DNA from: Thioalkalivibrio sp.
Lineage (GTDB): Bacteria; Pseudomonadota; Gammaproteobacteria; Ectothiorhodospirales; Ectothiorhodospiraceae
DNA length: 64,000 bases
Direction: 5' to 3'
Assembly (NCBI GenBank): GCA_011389655.1
Contig: JAABTX010000001.1
Span: 21,958 to 85,957, forward strand
Below, one piece after another: positions 56,700 to 64,000 of the stretch. The notes under the pieces are model-generated. The model had not been told where the DNA came from, made no database searches, and saw nothing but the letters and a program-made list of their open reading frames with translations. Both the position numbers and the translations under genes were made by a program. Position 1 is the stretch's first letter. Each line of letters starts with the position of its first letter.

Positions 56700-56990
56700 T
56701 CAATTCTGCAGCTCGATCGAGGTGGTGTACATCAGCAGGCCATAGTTGTGCTCGTAGACCTCCTTCAGACGTGCGACGATGCGTTCGCACAACTGGGCGC
56801 TTCCTACCACCTCGATGCGGATGTTGCCGCCCTGAGTCCAGCGTCCGGCGCGGGTACCGTGCGTTCCACGGCCGCGACCGTCGATGATTGTATAGCCGTG
56901 CGCCCCCAGTCCGGTGATCTCGTCGATCAGGATGTCTTCCAGGACTGCCTCGGTGACGATCACCAGGAGAGTCATTGGCTTCGCGGTCAT
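56700..56990 (-). CDS. sbtB: PII-like protein, SbtB-like
   Basis: MTLLVIVTEAVLEDILIDEITGLGAHGYTIIDGRGRGTHGTRAGRWTQGGNIRIEVVGS; next to SbtA. Confidence 0.85.
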   Translation of the reverse strand: MTAKPMTLLVIVTEAVLEDILIDEITGLGAHGYTIIDGRGRGTHGTRAGRWTQGGNIRIEVVGSAQLCERIVARLKEVYEHNYGLLMYTTSIELQN

Positions 56991-56995
56991 GATTG

Positions 56996-57940
56996 TCAGG
57001 CTCCCATTGAATGGATGAACTTCGACATCCAGAAATAGATCGGGATGCCCACGAAGATGTTGAACGGGAACGTTACGCCCAGTGACGCGCCGATGGAAAG
57101 GGCCGGGTTGGCCTGTGGCACTGCAATGCGCATCGCCGCGGGAGCCGCGATGTAGGAGGCGCTTGCGTAGAGGGTCGCCAGCAGCATCGTGCCCCCCACG
57201 GACAGACCCAGCGCCCAGCCGAGGATCGTGCCCGCCACCGCCGAAAGCAGCGGCACGATGATGGCGAAGCTGGTCAGAAACAGGCCATAGTCGCGCAGCC
57301 CGGCAATCCGCGACGCAGCCACCAGGCCCATCTCGAGCAGGAACAGGGCGAGGATGCCCTTGAAGAGGTCGAAGAACAGGATGTCCAGCGGCTTGATGCC
57401 CTCCGCGCCGGCAACGAAGCCGATCACCAGGCCACCGGCGAGCAACAGGATGCTCTTGCCGAAGAAGACCTCGTGAAACAGCTTGCCCCAGCGGACCGTA
57501 CCGGCCCCGTAGCGCGCCAGCATCACCCCGATGACCAGCGCGGGCATCTCGAGCAGGACCAGGAAGACGATCATGAAGCCCTCGAAGTCGACCTCTTCCT
57601 GCGCGAGAAGGGACACACCCACCGAGAAGGTGACAACGCTCACCGATCCGTAATGTGCGGCAATGGACGCGGAGTCGGCGCGGGTCATCCGCCCGAGGTA
57701 ACGCAGCACCGGGAAGGACACCAGCGGGATCAGGGAGCCCAGAAGGAGGATCGCGAGCGATGGCACGATCAGTTCGACGAGCGGGAACTCCGCCAGCTTC
57801 ACGCCCCCCTGCAGCCCGATCGCGAGCAGCAGGAAGATCGACAGCGCGTCGTAGATGGACCCCGGAATCTTCAGGTCCGAGCGTACGAGGCCCGCAAAGA
57901 TCCCAAGCAGGAAAAACAGTACCACGGGTTCGAACTGCAT
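56996..57940 (-). CDS. sbtA: Sodium-dependent bicarbonate transporter SbtA (DUF897)
   Basis: LLGIFAGLVRSDLKIPGSIYDALSIFLLLAIGLQGGVKLAE, AAHYGSVSVVTFSVG, ASASYIAAPAAMRIAVPQANPALSIGASLGVTFPFNIFVGIPIY. Confidence 0.95.
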   Translation of the reverse strand: MQFEPVVLFFLLGIFAGLVRSDLKIPGSIYDALSIFLLLAIGLQGGVKLAEFPLVELIVPSLAILLLGSLIPLVSFPVLRYLGRMTRADSASIAAHYGSVSVVTFSVGVSLLAQEEVDFEGFMIVFLVLLEMPALVIGVMLARYGAGTVRWGKLFHEVFFGKSILLLAGGLVIGFVAGAEGIKPLDILFFDLFKGILALFLLEMGLVAASRIAGLRDYGLFLTSFAIIVPLLSAVAGTILGWALGLSVGGTMLLATLYASASYIAAPAAMRIAVPQANPALSIGASLGVTFPFNIFVGIPIYFWMSKFIHSMGA

Positions 57941-58033
57941 GGCGGATTTCCTCTACAGGTGGATCGTTACCAAGGATCCTTCAAATGACATCCGCGCCGG
58001 AGTGTGTCGCGGCTCGCGATCCTGGCGACGGCA

Positions 58034-58870
58034 TCATTCGGCCCAGCGGCGCAGGTAGGCCTCGATGGCGTCGATCACGGCCTGCGCCTTGATCACCAGT
58101 CCGAGGTCGATCATCTCCGAGCCGATGAAGGTGCCGCCGTGATTGGCAGGAACCGGAGCGGGTACGAGCTGATTCTCCTCCTCGCGGAAGAAGACCGCCG
58201 CGATCACGCCAGCGAAGATGAACTTGCGTCCGACGCTCTGGATACGCCGGGTCAGGTCCGGCTGATAGACGAATACCGGGCTGCCGCTGGATCCGGGATA
58301 GACCGCGGCGTCGATCAGGAACTCGGGCCGGCCCTCGAAGTCCAGTGCCATCGGGGTGGCCGTGGTGCCGCGGCGCATGATGGGCATCAGGTTCACCTGG
58401 TCCCAGACGCCGCTGGGATAACCGACGAACAGGATCTCCTCCAGGGCATCGAGGGCGTGCAGCGCGTTGGCGTCAGGGGCCAGCCGACTGTCGATCCCGT
58501 GGTAGTAGAGTTCGACGCCCTGGTCGCGTGCCGCCTGCTCCAGCGGGCGTATCGGGATGATTGCCAGATCGACGTCGGGGTCCGGGTGCGGGAACCACGC
58601 ATGCGGAAAGTCCTCGATGTTGATCTGGAAGCGCTGGCCCAGCGCGGGCCTGCCCTGACGCTTCTGGGTAAACACGAGGCCACCGCTGCGCACGTTCTCG
58701 ATCAGGTGCCGGTTGGTCACGATGAAGTTGTGGGTCCCGCGCTTGTGCGCGTGGCTGACCACGAAGGCGGTCCCGGAACCCTCGCTTTCGTCCTCGAGCA
58801 CCGTGTCGACCCGGATGGTGTTGAACAGCAGCTTCTTGCTGATGGAGTTGGTATCCATGGCGCTAGACAA
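58034..58870 (-). CDS. Trypsin-like serine peptidase in carboxysome accessory locus
   Basis: GSGTAFVVSHAHKRGTHNFIVTNRHLIEN, DVDLAIIPI, VYPGSSGSPVF. Confidence 0.85.
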   Translation of the reverse strand: MSSAMDTNSISKKLLFNTIRVDTVLEDESEGSGTAFVVSHAHKRGTHNFIVTNRHLIENVRSGGLVFTQKRQGRPALGQRFQINIEDFPHAWFPHPDPDVDLAIIPIRPLEQAARDQGVELYYHGIDSRLAPDANALHALDALEEILFVGYPSGVWDQVNLMPIMRRGTTATPMALDFEGRPEFLIDAAVYPGSSGSPVFVYQPDLTRRIQSVGRKFIFAGVIAAVFFREEENQLVPAPVPANHGGTFIGSEMIDLGLVIKAQAVIDAIEAYLRRWAE

Positions 58871-58879
58871 GGGAGGCCG

Positions 58880-61234
58880 TCAACGGGTCAGTCCGATGTA
58901 GAGCATCGGCAGCTTCTCGGGAAGCCGCTCGACGTGATCGAGCACGGTGAAGTGGCTCATCCCGAAGATCCGGGAGACGTACTGGTCCGCGAGCGGGTCC
59001 AGTGACAGGGCATAGGTGGTGATGCCGTTGCGTGACAGTTCCTCCACCGCGCGCTTGGTGTCCTGGCGCAGGTACTGCGGATCCCGGACGTCGTTGTCCG
59101 CCGGCTCGCCATCGGTGATGACGAAGATCATCTTCTTGTTCTTCGGCTGCTGGTGCAGGTACATGCCCGCGTGACGAAGCGCCGCTCCCATGCGTGTCGA
59201 GTACGCACCCTGCATTCCGGACAGCCGTGCCTTCACCGCATCGTTGTAGGGTTCGTCGAAGTCCTTGAAGCGGTAGTAGTGGACGTCGTGTCGCCCGTCC
59301 GAGCAGAATCCATGCAGGGCGAAGGGGTCGCCGATCCGGTCCAGCGCATCCGACAGCAGGACGGTGGCTGCACGGGTCAGATCGAGCACCGTGTAGTCCT
59401 GGCCGCGGACCTTGTCGTTTGCCGACTCGGACATGTCCAGCAGTACCAGTACCGCGAGGTCCCGCACGTTGCGCTTGTAGCGCATCATGATACGCGTGTC
59501 GGGCTGCTGTCCGGTGCGGATGTCCACCATCGCGCGGACTGCCGCGTTGATGTCGAGCTCGTCGCCGTCCTCCTGGCGTCGCAGCCGCTGCATGCCCTGG
59601 GGGATCATGGATTCGATGAGGAACTTGATCCGCGAGATCACCGGCTTGTGTTCCTCGGTGATCTCCTCGATGCGCTCGAGATCGCCGGGCTGGGGCCGGC
59701 GTTCGAGCACGGTCACCCAGCTCGGCCGCTCGAGCTGAATCTGGTAGTCCCATTCGTGGTAGTGGAACGGATCCGAGACCGGGGGCTTGCCCTCGAGTTC
59801 GTTGATGGTCACGCCTTCCTGATCGAGGTAGAACTCGGTCGGCAGGACCCAGACCTCCTGGGCATCGTCGCCGGCAAACTCGTAGTCGAGCGTGTTCACC
59901 ATCTCCATGACGCTGACCGTCTTGCGCACCTGCTTGGGCGCCCAAGTCGCATCCAGGGCGGTCTCGACGTCGTACTCCTCGGATTCCCAGACGGTCCGGT
60001 TGTCGTCCCGATAGATCGCGCGGAGCCCGTCGGTGCGGAAATTGAACTCCGGCAGTGGCAGCTTCGCAAGGCTGTGGGACAACTCCACCCCGATGTTCCA
60101 GCTGATCCGGTTGCTGGAGAGATCCTCTTCCGCCCGAAACAGGGCCACGCCCTGCTGTACCCATGGGTGCGGGTCGTCGGACTCGGGATCGAGCAGGGCC
60201 AGGGCCAGCCGGTTCAGCAGGTCCCCCACCGTCTGGGGATCGCCCCGTTCAAGGGGCGGGTGCAGCTTCAACCACGCCCCGCGCATTCCCGGAAACTGGC
60301 GGCAGGCCAGTTCCTCCACCCGCGCATCCTCGACCGCCTCGATGATCGCCATCTGCGTGTTGTCGAGCTGCTCCATTGACAGGGGGTTGCGAGTGAAGAC
60401 CAGGTGTGCGGCACAGTGGTTGGCGGCGGCACGGTAGATCTCGACGCCAGAGACCACTGCCTCGTCAGGCGTGTCGTCGCCGTAGGGGCGGTAGTCGTCG
60501 TAGGCATCGGCGATGTGGATCACGTAGTGCTCGATGTAGGGCTTCAGGCCCTCGCGGCTCTCGAAGTCGCCCGCGGTGGGCCGGAGAAAGAAATCCCGCC
60601 CCCACATCGCGCGCAGGTAGATGTTCAGCCGCCGCTGGATATCGACGAAGAGCGTGCCCTTGCGCTCGGTCTGCAATACCGAGTGGGAGTCCGGGCTCTC
60701 CAGCGAGAAGTAGCGGACCTGGCCCTCGAAGTCCGTCTTGTACGCCTGCGCTCCCCAGTTTACCCAGCGCCGCAGCCCGCCCAGCGTGAGCTGCGTCAGC
60801 AGCTGGTCGAGATTCTCCAGCATCGGCCGCAGGCCGCGCGGCGCCTGGCCCAGCATGACCTCCAGTACCTTCAGGTAGTTGCGGAAGAGCCCCGGATCCC
60901 CGAGGCGTTCGGCGGCGAGCGGTGAGGTCCCCACCACCAGCGTGAGGACCTGCCCGGAGGTCTTCGAGGCCATGCTGAGGAGGAAACTGACCAGGTCGGG
61001 GAGGTTGTCTTCGCCGATCGCCCGCGCCATTTCCGGCATCTCCTGGAGATAGGTGACCACGAGCTCCTTGCCGCGTCCCAGCTGATGCAGGGCGACGGCC
61101 CCCTTCAGGTAGTTGTCCAGCCCCCGCGAAGAAAAGACGCGCGCCGCCTCGTTCCAGGAGGCCCGCAGCACGTCCTGGGCATCGTGCGGAAGATCCTCCA
61201 GGATCTCCGCGTAGTCTTCGAGATGGATGGCCAT
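58880..61234 (-). CDS. cbbO: Rubisco activase subunit CbbO (vWA domain)
   Basis: MIDAS motif VLVLLDMSESANDKVRGQDYTVLDLTRAATVLLSDAL...IFVITDGEPADNDVRDPQYL; adjacent to cbbQ. Confidence 0.94.
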   Translation of the reverse strand: MAIHLEDYAEILEDLPHDAQDVLRASWNEAARVFSSRGLDNYLKGAVALHQLGRGKELVVTYLQEMPEMARAIGEDNLPDLVSFLLSMASKTSGQVLTLVVGTSPLAAERLGDPGLFRNYLKVLEVMLGQAPRGLRPMLENLDQLLTQLTLGGLRRWVNWGAQAYKTDFEGQVRYFSLESPDSHSVLQTERKGTLFVDIQRRLNIYLRAMWGRDFFLRPTAGDFESREGLKPYIEHYVIHIADAYDDYRPYGDDTPDEAVVSGVEIYRAAANHCAAHLVFTRNPLSMEQLDNTQMAIIEAVEDARVEELACRQFPGMRGAWLKLHPPLERGDPQTVGDLLNRLALALLDPESDDPHPWVQQGVALFRAEEDLSSNRISWNIGVELSHSLAKLPLPEFNFRTDGLRAIYRDDNRTVWESEEYDVETALDATWAPKQVRKTVSVMEMVNTLDYEFAGDDAQEVWVLPTEFYLDQEGVTINELEGKPPVSDPFHYHEWDYQIQLERPSWVTVLERRPQPGDLERIEEITEEHKPVISRIKFLIESMIPQGMQRLRRQEDGDELDINAAVRAMVDIRTGQQPDTRIMMRYKRNVRDLAVLVLLDMSESANDKVRGQDYTVLDLTRAATVLLSDALDRIGDPFALHGFCSDGRHDVHYYRFKDFDEPYNDAVKARLSGMQGAYSTRMGAALRHAGMYLHQQPKNKKMIFVITDGEPADNDVRDPQYLRQDTKRAVEELSRNGITTYALSLDPLADQYVSRIFGMSHFTVLDHVERLPEKLPMLYIGLTR

Positions 61235-61273
61235 GTCAGGGGGGACGCGGACCGCGGGCGGCCGATCGCGTCG

Positions 61274-62206
61274 TCAGAAGTAGGTGGTCACGGCCGAATC
61301 CAGCGCGTCGCGCATGTCCGGATCGTCCGTGATCGGCCGTACCAATGCGACCCGGCAGGCGGCCAGCGGCGATACGCCCTTCGCGATCAGGGAACCGGCA
61401 TAGATCAGCATGCGCGTGGACAGGCCCTCGTCCAGGCCGTGTCCCTTGAGATTGCGCGCGCGCTCGCCGATGTGCACCAGGTTCTTCGCCGTCTCGATGT
61501 CCACCCCGGTTTCGTGCGCCACGATCTCCGCCTCGACGTCGTGTTCCGGATAATTGAAGTCAAGGGCGCCGAAGCGCTGCTTGGTGGACTGCTTGAGGTC
61601 CTTCATCAGCGACTGGTAACCGGGGTTGTAGGAGATCACGATCTGGAAATCCGGATGGGCCTCGATCACCTCTCCCTTCTTCTCCAGCGGGAGCGCCCTG
61701 CGTGCATCGGTCAGCGGATGGATCACCACCGTGGTGTCCTGGCGCGCCTCGACGACCTCGTCGAGGTAGCAGATCGCGCCGTGGCGCGCGGCTACCGCGA
61801 GGGGCCCGTCCTGCCAGCGGGTGCCGCTGGCGTCGAGCAGGAATCGCCCGACCAGGTCGGAGGCGGTCATGTCCTCGTTGCAGGCCACCGTGATCAGGGG
61901 TTTGCCCAGCCGCCAGGCCATGTACTCGACGAAACGGGTCTTGCCGCAGCCGGTCGGTCCCTTGAGCATCATTGGCATGCGCACGGAATAGGCGGCCTCG
62001 TAGAGGTCCACCTCGTCCGTCACCTGACGGTAGTAGGGCTCCTCCCGCACCATGTAGGGGACGAGCAGATCGGCCGGTGGTGGCGTGTCGGCCGCCGGGC
62101 GGGCGGTGGCTGGGCGGGAGACCGCCGGCCGCGCGGCGCCCGGTGAGTAGGACTTGCGGCGGGGTGCGTAGGTTCGCGTGAAGGGGTCGCGGGACATGTT
62201 GGTCAC
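61274..62206 (-). CDS. cbbQ: AAA+ ATPase CbbQ
   Basis: [22 protein letters not shown] (Walker A), [11 protein letters not shown] (Walker B), [10 protein letters not shown]. Confidence 0.96.
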   Translation of the reverse strand: MTNMSRDPFTRTYAPRRKSYSPGAARPAVSRPATARPAADTPPPADLLVPYMVREEPYYRQVTDEVDLYEAAYSVRMPMMLKGPTGCGKTRFVEYMAWRLGKPLITVACNEDMTASDLVGRFLLDASGTRWQDGPLAVAARHGAICYLDEVVEARQDTTVVIHPLTDARRALPLEKKGEVIEAHPDFQIVISYNPGYQSLMKDLKQSTKQRFGALDFNYPEHDVEAEIVAHETGVDIETAKNLVHIGERARNLKGHGLDEGLSTRMLIYAGSLIAKGVSPLAACRVALVRPITDDPDMRDALDSAVTTYF

Positions 62207-62223
62207 CTGCTCCTCGGTTGCAT

Positions 62224-62529
62224 TCAGTCCGGCCAGACGCGGTCGGGGAAGAGCGCGGTTCCGCTCTCCGGGACCTCGTTCGCGGACGCGGGCTTGCCGC
62301 GCTTGGCGGTCGTGGCTCCCGGCTTCCGGGGGGTTGCGGGGGCCTTGCGCGCGCCGGACCGCGGCCTCGCGGCTGGCTTGCCGGTGCTGCGCGCCGGCTT
62401 CTTCGGTTCCGCGCCGGCCTGGCCTCCCGACTTCGCGGACCCGGTTTCGGGCTTGCCTTCGGCCTTGGGATCCTGCTCCGCCTTGGCCTGGCGGACGCTT
62501 GCGGACAGCTTTTCCTTCGTGGTCGTCAT
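62224..62529 (-). CDS. mcdB: Carboxysome positioning protein McdB (alpha-type)
   Basis: 101-aa basic, Pro/Ala/Lys-rich disordered protein directly after the ParA/McdA gene; ends [11 protein letters not shown] with a near-C-terminal Trp as described for alpha-McdB. Confidence 0.8.
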   Translation of the reverse strand: MTTTKEKLSASVRQAKAEQDPKAEGKPETGSAKSGGQAGAEPKKPARSTGKPAARPRSGARKAPATPRKPGATTAKRGKPASANEVPESGTALFPDRVWPD

Positions 62530-63161
62530 AATCCGATCACCTCGTCGATCACGGCTTCGATTTCGGCCGTCGCCGGTGTTCCGCGACGACCCAGCTGGTA
62601 GACGGAAACCCCGTCCAGTGCGGCACTCCTGTAGATCGCCCGACGGCGGATCGCGGCCTGCAGCACCGGCACGTCGAACTCCTCCAGGGCGTCGCGCATG
62701 GATGCCGACAGTGCGCTGCGCGGCTCCATCTGGTTGAGCACCAGGAAGGCCTTGAGCCTGCGGTTGACCTTGCGTGCCTCCGCGATCTCGACCGGCAGGC
62801 GCAGACTGGCCCACAGGTCCACCGGAGACGGCAGAATCGGAATCAATGCCACGTCGCAGGCGCGGAGCGCCTGCAGGGAGGCATGGCTCTCGAGCGACGG
62901 CGGACAGTCCAGCACGGTGTAGCGGTAGGCGCGAAAACCCTTCTGCAGCGTCCCCGCGTCCCAGTCCCCGAACATCTGCTTCACGGTGGCGGGGAAGGGT
63001 GCGTTGCCGAGGCTTGCCCACTGGCGTGCCGAGCCCTGCGGATCGAGGTCGATGACCACGGTGTCGCCCCGTCGGGCCAGGCCGGCGGCCAGATTCATCG
63101 CCAGCGTGGTCTTGCCGGCGCCGCCCTTCTGGTTGACCACCGCGGTGACGTGCGTCGCCAT
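62526..63161 (-). CDS. mcdA: ParA-family ATPase McdA
   Basis: [48 protein letters not shown]; deviant Walker A; carboxysome context. Confidence 0.93.
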   Translation of the reverse strand: MATHVTAVVNQKGGAGKTTLAMNLAAGLARRGDTVVIDLDPQGSARQWASLGNAPFPATVKQMFGDWDAGTLQKGFRAYRYTVLDCPPSLESHASLQALRACDVALIPILPSPVDLWASLRLPVEIAEARKVNRRLKAFLVLNQMEPRSALSASMRDALEEFDVPVLQAAIRRRAIYRSAALDGVSVYQLGRRGTPATAEIEAVIDEVIGL

Positions 63162-63162
63162 T

Positions 63163-63432
63163 TCAGCTTGCCGCCGGTCCCGAGAGCGCATTGATGCGCG
63201 CCGCGAGTGCGTATTCTTCCTGTCCGGGCTCACCGCCGTCGGGCGCCTCCAGCGTGATGTTCGCATAGGTGGTGCCGAAACTGATGTTCTGCGGGTGCAT
63301 GCCGGTCTCCTCGGACAGATCGGCCAGTCCGTCGAGAAACAGCCGCGTCTCCCGGTAGCTGCCGAATTCGAAGCGGCGGAACAGCGCCGGCGGACGGCCG
63401 CGAAGTTCCCAGCCCTCTGGCGGTTCCATCAT
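63163..63432 (-). CDS. acRAF, pterin-4a-carbinolamine dehydratase-like Rubisco assembly factor
   Basis: [60 protein letters not shown]. Confidence 0.9.
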   Translation of the reverse strand: MMEPPEGWELRGRPPALFRRFEFGSYRETRLFLDGLADLSEETGMHPQNISFGTTYANITLEAPDGGEPGQEEYALAARINALSGPAAS

Positions 63433-63863
63433 GTCTTGCCCGGCGCCTTCAGCATGTCATCGATCTCCCGTACGTGGGCCAGTTCCTCCTCGAGGATGTC
63501 GCGCAGCAGTTCGGCTCCTTCCGCGTCGCGCATGCGCTCGGCATGGGCGAGGGCGTCGCGGTACAGCCGCACCGCATCAACCTCGAGAACGCGACCCGCC
63601 GCGAGGAGGTCCTCGACGCTTCGACCCAGGCGGGCCGGCTTCAGGTTGCCGGCCGACGGTGCCACGCCGAGCAGGATCAGCCGCTCCATCAGGCGTTCGG
63701 CATGTGCCAGTTCCTCCACCGCCTCGCCGCGCAGGTGCTCGGCCAGCGGCTCGTCACCCCACAGTCGGGCGAGGACGCTCTGGGCGAGGTACTGCTGGAC
63801 CGCGCCCATTTCGTGCGTGAGTGCACGGGCCAACCAGCCGATGGCCCGGGGATCCACACTCAT
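63429..63863 (-). CDS. Bacterioferritin-like (ferritin-superfamily) protein of alpha-carboxysome locus
   Basis: ALTHEMGAVQQYLAQSVLARLWG...EAVEELAHAERLMERLILLG...EEELAHVREIDDML. Confidence 0.88.
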   Translation of the reverse strand: MSVDPRAIGWLARALTHEMGAVQQYLAQSVLARLWGDEPLAEHLRGEAVEELAHAERLMERLILLGVAPSAGNLKPARLGRSVEDLLAAGRVLEVDAVRLYRDALAHAERMRDAEGAELLRDILEEELAHVREIDDMLKAPGKT

Positions 63864-63874
63864 CGACTGGCGCT

Positions 63875-64000
63875 CTAGCTGCGCGTCGAGGTCAGTTCGC
63901 CGTCACGGCCACCGCCCTCGCCATCCGGGGCGGTCGGCAGGATGCCTTCCACCTCGCTGTGCACGCGGGCGATGATGTGCGCGGCCACCAGGCCGTCACC
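63875..64000 (-). CDS. csoS1: CsoS1-type carboxysome shell protein, C-terminal part (runs off right edge)
   Basis: Minus-strand translation GDGLVAAHIIARVHSEVEGILPTAPDGEGGGRDGELTSTRS* matches the BMC-domain C-terminus of CsoS1A/B/C. Confidence 0.88.
   Translation of the reverse strand, partial: GDGLVAAHIIARVHSEVEGILPTAPDGEGGGRDGELTSTRS

Overview
High-GC chromosomal window from a probable chemolithoautotrophic gammaproteobacterium (taxonomy is inferred). From left to right it contains:
(1) A trehalose/alpha-glucan operon: HAD-OtsB-GH65 fusion (cut by the left edge), glgB, glgE, treS-maltokinase fusion and a GH77 malQ. It is followed by an AMP-ligase/ACP/PlsC fusion, ppsA and a pfkB-type kinase.
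(2) A regulatory/repeat zone at 19.2-21.1 kb: FixJ-like regulator, PilZ-like protein, cold-shock protein, a palindromic repeat array and two copies of a 34-bp promoter-like motif.
(3) A transporter and housekeeping stretch: SLC13 permease, RND efflux operon, ChaB, CopD, CoA-disulfide-reductase-like enzyme, pyrC, HerA-like ATPase, SQR-like flavoprotein, YheT-like hydrolase, BFN-PDZ protein, SDR, a degenerate KaiC-like/PPDK_N fusion and tRNA-Leu(TAA).
(4) An apparent iron-linked cluster at 45.5-52.6 kb: DUF2325, HemP, three small proteins sharing a GR[V/I/A]R-[I/L/V]-R basic motif, a P1B-type ATPase with SCA in place of CPx, and three small Gly/Pro/Tyr-rich or Ala-rich membrane-anchored proteins. 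A strong Fur-box-like palindrome lies in the divergent promoter. I propose this is a ferrosome (fez)-like organelle locus; it is the main candidate for an exciting system.
(5) The accessory end of an alpha-carboxysome locus on the minus strand: CsoS1 C-terminus at the right edge, bacterioferritin-like protein, acRAF, McdA, McdB, CbbQ, CbbO, a trypsin-like protease, SbtA, an SbtB-like PII protein and CbbR.
All calls come from reading the translations and sequence by eye. No database search was run.
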